Shown here: positions 34,640-36,281 of the stretch, one piece after another
How positions within the stretch are numbered: position 1 is the stretch's first letter
Layout: the number at the start of each line of letters is the position of its first letter
Source: Labilibaculum sp041595635
GTDB lineage: Bacteria > Bacteroidota > Bacteroidia > Bacteroidales > Marinifilaceae
NCBI RefSeq assembly: GCF_041595635.1
Contig: NZ_JBFHJW010000045.1
Coordinates: 1 to 36,281, forward strand
Length of the DNA stretch: 36,281 nt
Direction: 5' to 3'
Position numbers and translations under genes: made by a program
The notes under the pieces: generated by a model
Database searches by the model: none
Seen by the model: only the letters and a program-made list of their open reading frames with translations
What the model was told of the DNA's origin: nothing

Positions 34640-36100
34640 ATGAAAAAAATTATTCCTCTTATTCTACTAGCGCTTACGGCTTGTTCACAAGAAAACAAGA
34701 CCAATAATATTGATTTGGTAAAAAGTTTTAATGCTGATGGTAAAACAGCAAATATTATCACCACAGCAAAAAATACAGACCTACGACTAAGTGCAACCGG
34801 TCAAGCTAAATTCGGAAAAGCAAAACAGGCTCTGGAAACAGAAAATGCGATTTTCGTAAACCCAAACAATACTTTTCAAACATTTATTGGTATCGGAGGA
34901 GCCATTACCGATGCTTCAGCAGAAGTTTTTGCCAAACTTTCCGCAGAAAAACAGGAAGAACTATTAAACGCATACTACGGTAATAAAGGAAATAATTATA
35001 ATATAATCAGAACATCAATTCACAGCTGCGATTTTAGTAGTAGCAGCTTTACCTACATCAACGAGGGAGACAAAGATCTCACCTCCTTCTCTATCGATCA
35101 TGACAAAAAATACCGCCTACCAATGATCAAGAGAGCCATTGAAAAAGCCAGTGAATCAATCCTTTTTTATGCAAGTCCATGGAGTCCTCCTGCCTTTATG
35201 AAGGATAATAAAAACATGTTACATGGTGGAAAATTACTACCTGAATATTACGATACTTGGGCGAGATACTACGCCAAATTTATTAAAGCCTACGAAAAGG
35301 AAGGAATTCCTGTTTGGGGACTTACCATTCAAAACGAACCTATGGCAGTTCAAATTTGGGAATCGTGTATTTATACTGCCGAAGAAGAAAGAGATTTCTT
35401 GAAAAACCATTTGGGTCCAATCCTTGAAAAAGAAGGATTAGGCGATAAAAATATTGTAGTTTGGGATCATAACCGCGACTTAATGACCCAAAGAGCCAAC
35501 ACTATTTTCGACGATGCTGAAGCTACTAAATATGCCTGGGGAACCGGTTTTCACTGGTACGAAACCTGGCGCGGTGGAAAAGCCATGTTCGACAATGAAA
35601 AAAAGATACAGGAAGCATATCCTGATAAAAAATTACTTTTCACCGAAGGATGCAACGAAAAATTCGATCCTGAAAAATACCAGTACTGGCCAAATGCAGA
35701 ACGATACGGAGATGCAATCATTAACGATTTTAATTGCGGAACAGTGGGCTGGACCGACTGGAATATCTTGTTAGACCAAACCGGAGGACCAAATCATGTG
35801 GGTAATTTATGCTTTGCTCCTATTCATGCTGATACTCAAAAAGACAGTTTAATTTACACTCCATCCTATTTTTACCTGGGACATTTCTCCAGATACATTC
35901 TACCTGGAGCAAAAAGAGTAAGCAATTCGGTGAGCAATAGCTTTCTTCAAAGCACTTCATTTATAAACGAAGATGGAAGCCTTGTAAATGTTGTGATGAA
36001 TTCTTCGGAAGAAGCAATCACTTATAAATTGTATATTGGAACTGCAACAGCCACAGAAATTGAAATACCAGCAAGAGCAATACAAACCATTATCTTATAA
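34640..36100 (+). CDS. Glycoside hydrolase family 30 glucosidase/glucanase, lipoprotein
   Basis: The 486-residue protein has a lipoprotein signal with lipobox LTAC (Cys15). The GH30 barrel shows GIGGAITDASAEVF (84-97), YASPWSPPAFMKDN (177-190), GLTIQNEP with Glu233 as acid/base, GTGFHWYETW (301-310), and LLFTEG with Glu336 as nucleophile. The C-terminal beta-sandwich (from about 400) is complete. The sequence is of the glucosylceramidase-like branch (subfamilies 1/3), whose bacterial members act on beta-1,6- or beta-linked glucose oligosaccharides; which of these cannot be decided here. Next to SusCD and a GH3, it fits side-chain or end-chain trimming of a beta-glucan such as laminarin. The start ATG follows closely after a strong hairpin. 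Confidence 0.93.
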   Translation: MKKIIPLILLALTACSQENKTNNIDLVKSFNADGKTANIITTAKNTDLRLSATGQAKFGKAKQALETENAIFVNPNNTFQTFIGIGGAITDASAEVFAKLSAEKQEELLNAYYGNKGNNYNIIRTSIHSCDFSSSSFTYINEGDKDLTSFSIDHDKKYRLPMIKRAIEKASESILFYASPWSPPAFMKDNKNMLHGGKLLPEYYDTWARYYAKFIKAYEKEGIPVWGLTIQNEPMAVQIWESCIYTAEEERDFLKNHLGPILEKEGLGDKNIVVWDHNRDLMTQRANTIFDDAEATKYAWGTGFHWYETWRGGKAMFDNEKKIQEAYPDKKLLFTEGCNEKFDPEKYQYWPNAERYGDAIINDFNCGTVGWTDWNILLDQTGGPNHVGNLCFAPIHADTQKDSLIYTPSYFYLGHFSRYILPGAKRVSNSVSNSFLQSTSFINEDGSLVNVVMNSSEEAITYKLYIGTATATEIEIPARAIQTIIL

Positions 36101-36136
36101 AACGAGCCTACAACTTTAAAACTTAACTTATAATAA

Positions 36137-36281
36137 ATGAAAAAATTATCATTTATAATCATCCTACTAAGTCTAATGGGAACAAATCAACTTCTAGCTC
36201 AGAACAAAGCTACAGACAAAAAAATAGAAGAAATACTACAGCAACTCACTCTAAAAGAAAAGCTTGACATGTGTCATGCAC
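36137..36281 (+). CDS. Probable GH3 beta-glucosidase, 5' end only, cut by window edge
   Basis: Only 48 codons are present. A Sec signal peptide (MKKLSFIIILLSLMGTNQLLAQ) is followed by a spacer and the motif LQQLTLKEKLDMCHA. This matches the conserved start of GH3 domains (x-x-x-LTLEEKxxMC/L). It lies 36 bp after GH30 on the same strand, and GH30-GH3 pairs are common in Bacteroidota beta-glucan loci. The family call rests on this short motif and context only. Confidence 0.72.
   Translation, partial: MKKLSFIIILLSLMGTNQLLAQNKATDKKIEEILQQLTLKEKLDMCHA

Overview
This 36.3 kb window is AT-rich bacterial DNA from a member of the Bacteroidota. Three SusC/SusD pairs, SusD-like and enzyme lipoproteins with short Cys lipoboxes, few Shine-Dalgarno sequences and a TTTG/TAnnTTTG-like promoter all point there. 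Formylglycine-type sulfatases next to a GH29 fucosidase suggest a marine, algal-polysaccharide-degrading lineage (Bacteroidales/Marinilabiliales-like). That placement is inference, since there is no rRNA or other marker in the window.

Left block (1-20025, all on the minus strand): a polysaccharide utilisation locus. In transcription order it holds susC, susD, a second susC, a second susD, a GH67-like putative alpha-glucuronidase, a sulfatase lipoprotein, a GH29 alpha-L-fucosidase, a GH3 (beta-xylosidase-like, PA14-containing) enzyme, and a second sulfatase that runs off the left edge. The enzyme set suits a sulfated fucose-rich glycan that also carries xylose and uronic acid, as brown-algal fucoidans do. 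The two susCD units share near-identical upstream DNA (about 660 bp, including the signal-peptide codons) and a similar terminator downstream, while the coding sequences between have diverged. A roughly 78-nt piece of the upstream DNA recurs a third time ahead of the enzyme operon, so the three transcription units are probably co-regulated.

Middle (20026-22433): a small heat-shock protein gene (Hsp20) with an unusually good ribosome binding site and a bidirectional terminator, then a convergent gene for an unrecognised 487-residue protein with two membrane helices. These separate the two carbohydrate loci.

Right block (22849-36281, all on the plus strand): a beta-glucan locus. It encodes a Nudix/NrtR-type regulator with a degenerate Nudix box, a GPH-type sugar symporter with an unusual periplasmic insertion, a GH94 cellobiose phosphorylase, a GH9 endoglucanase lipoprotein, susC, susD, a GH30 glucosidase/glucanase lipoprotein and the start of a GH3 enzyme cut by the right edge. 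In the inferred pathway, GH9/GH30/GH3 cut the glucan at the surface or in the periplasm, SusCD imports oligosaccharides, the symporter moves cellobiose-like sugars inward, GH94 phosphorolyses them, and the Nudix regulator senses a product and controls the operon.

I found no tRNA, rRNA, CRISPR array, transposase, integrase or phage gene. The most interesting signals are the duplicated susCD flanks with diverged cargo, the triplicated regulatory element, the N-terminally short GH67 relative with all three expected catalytic acids, the symporter insertion, and the palindrome overlapping the regulator's own promoter.
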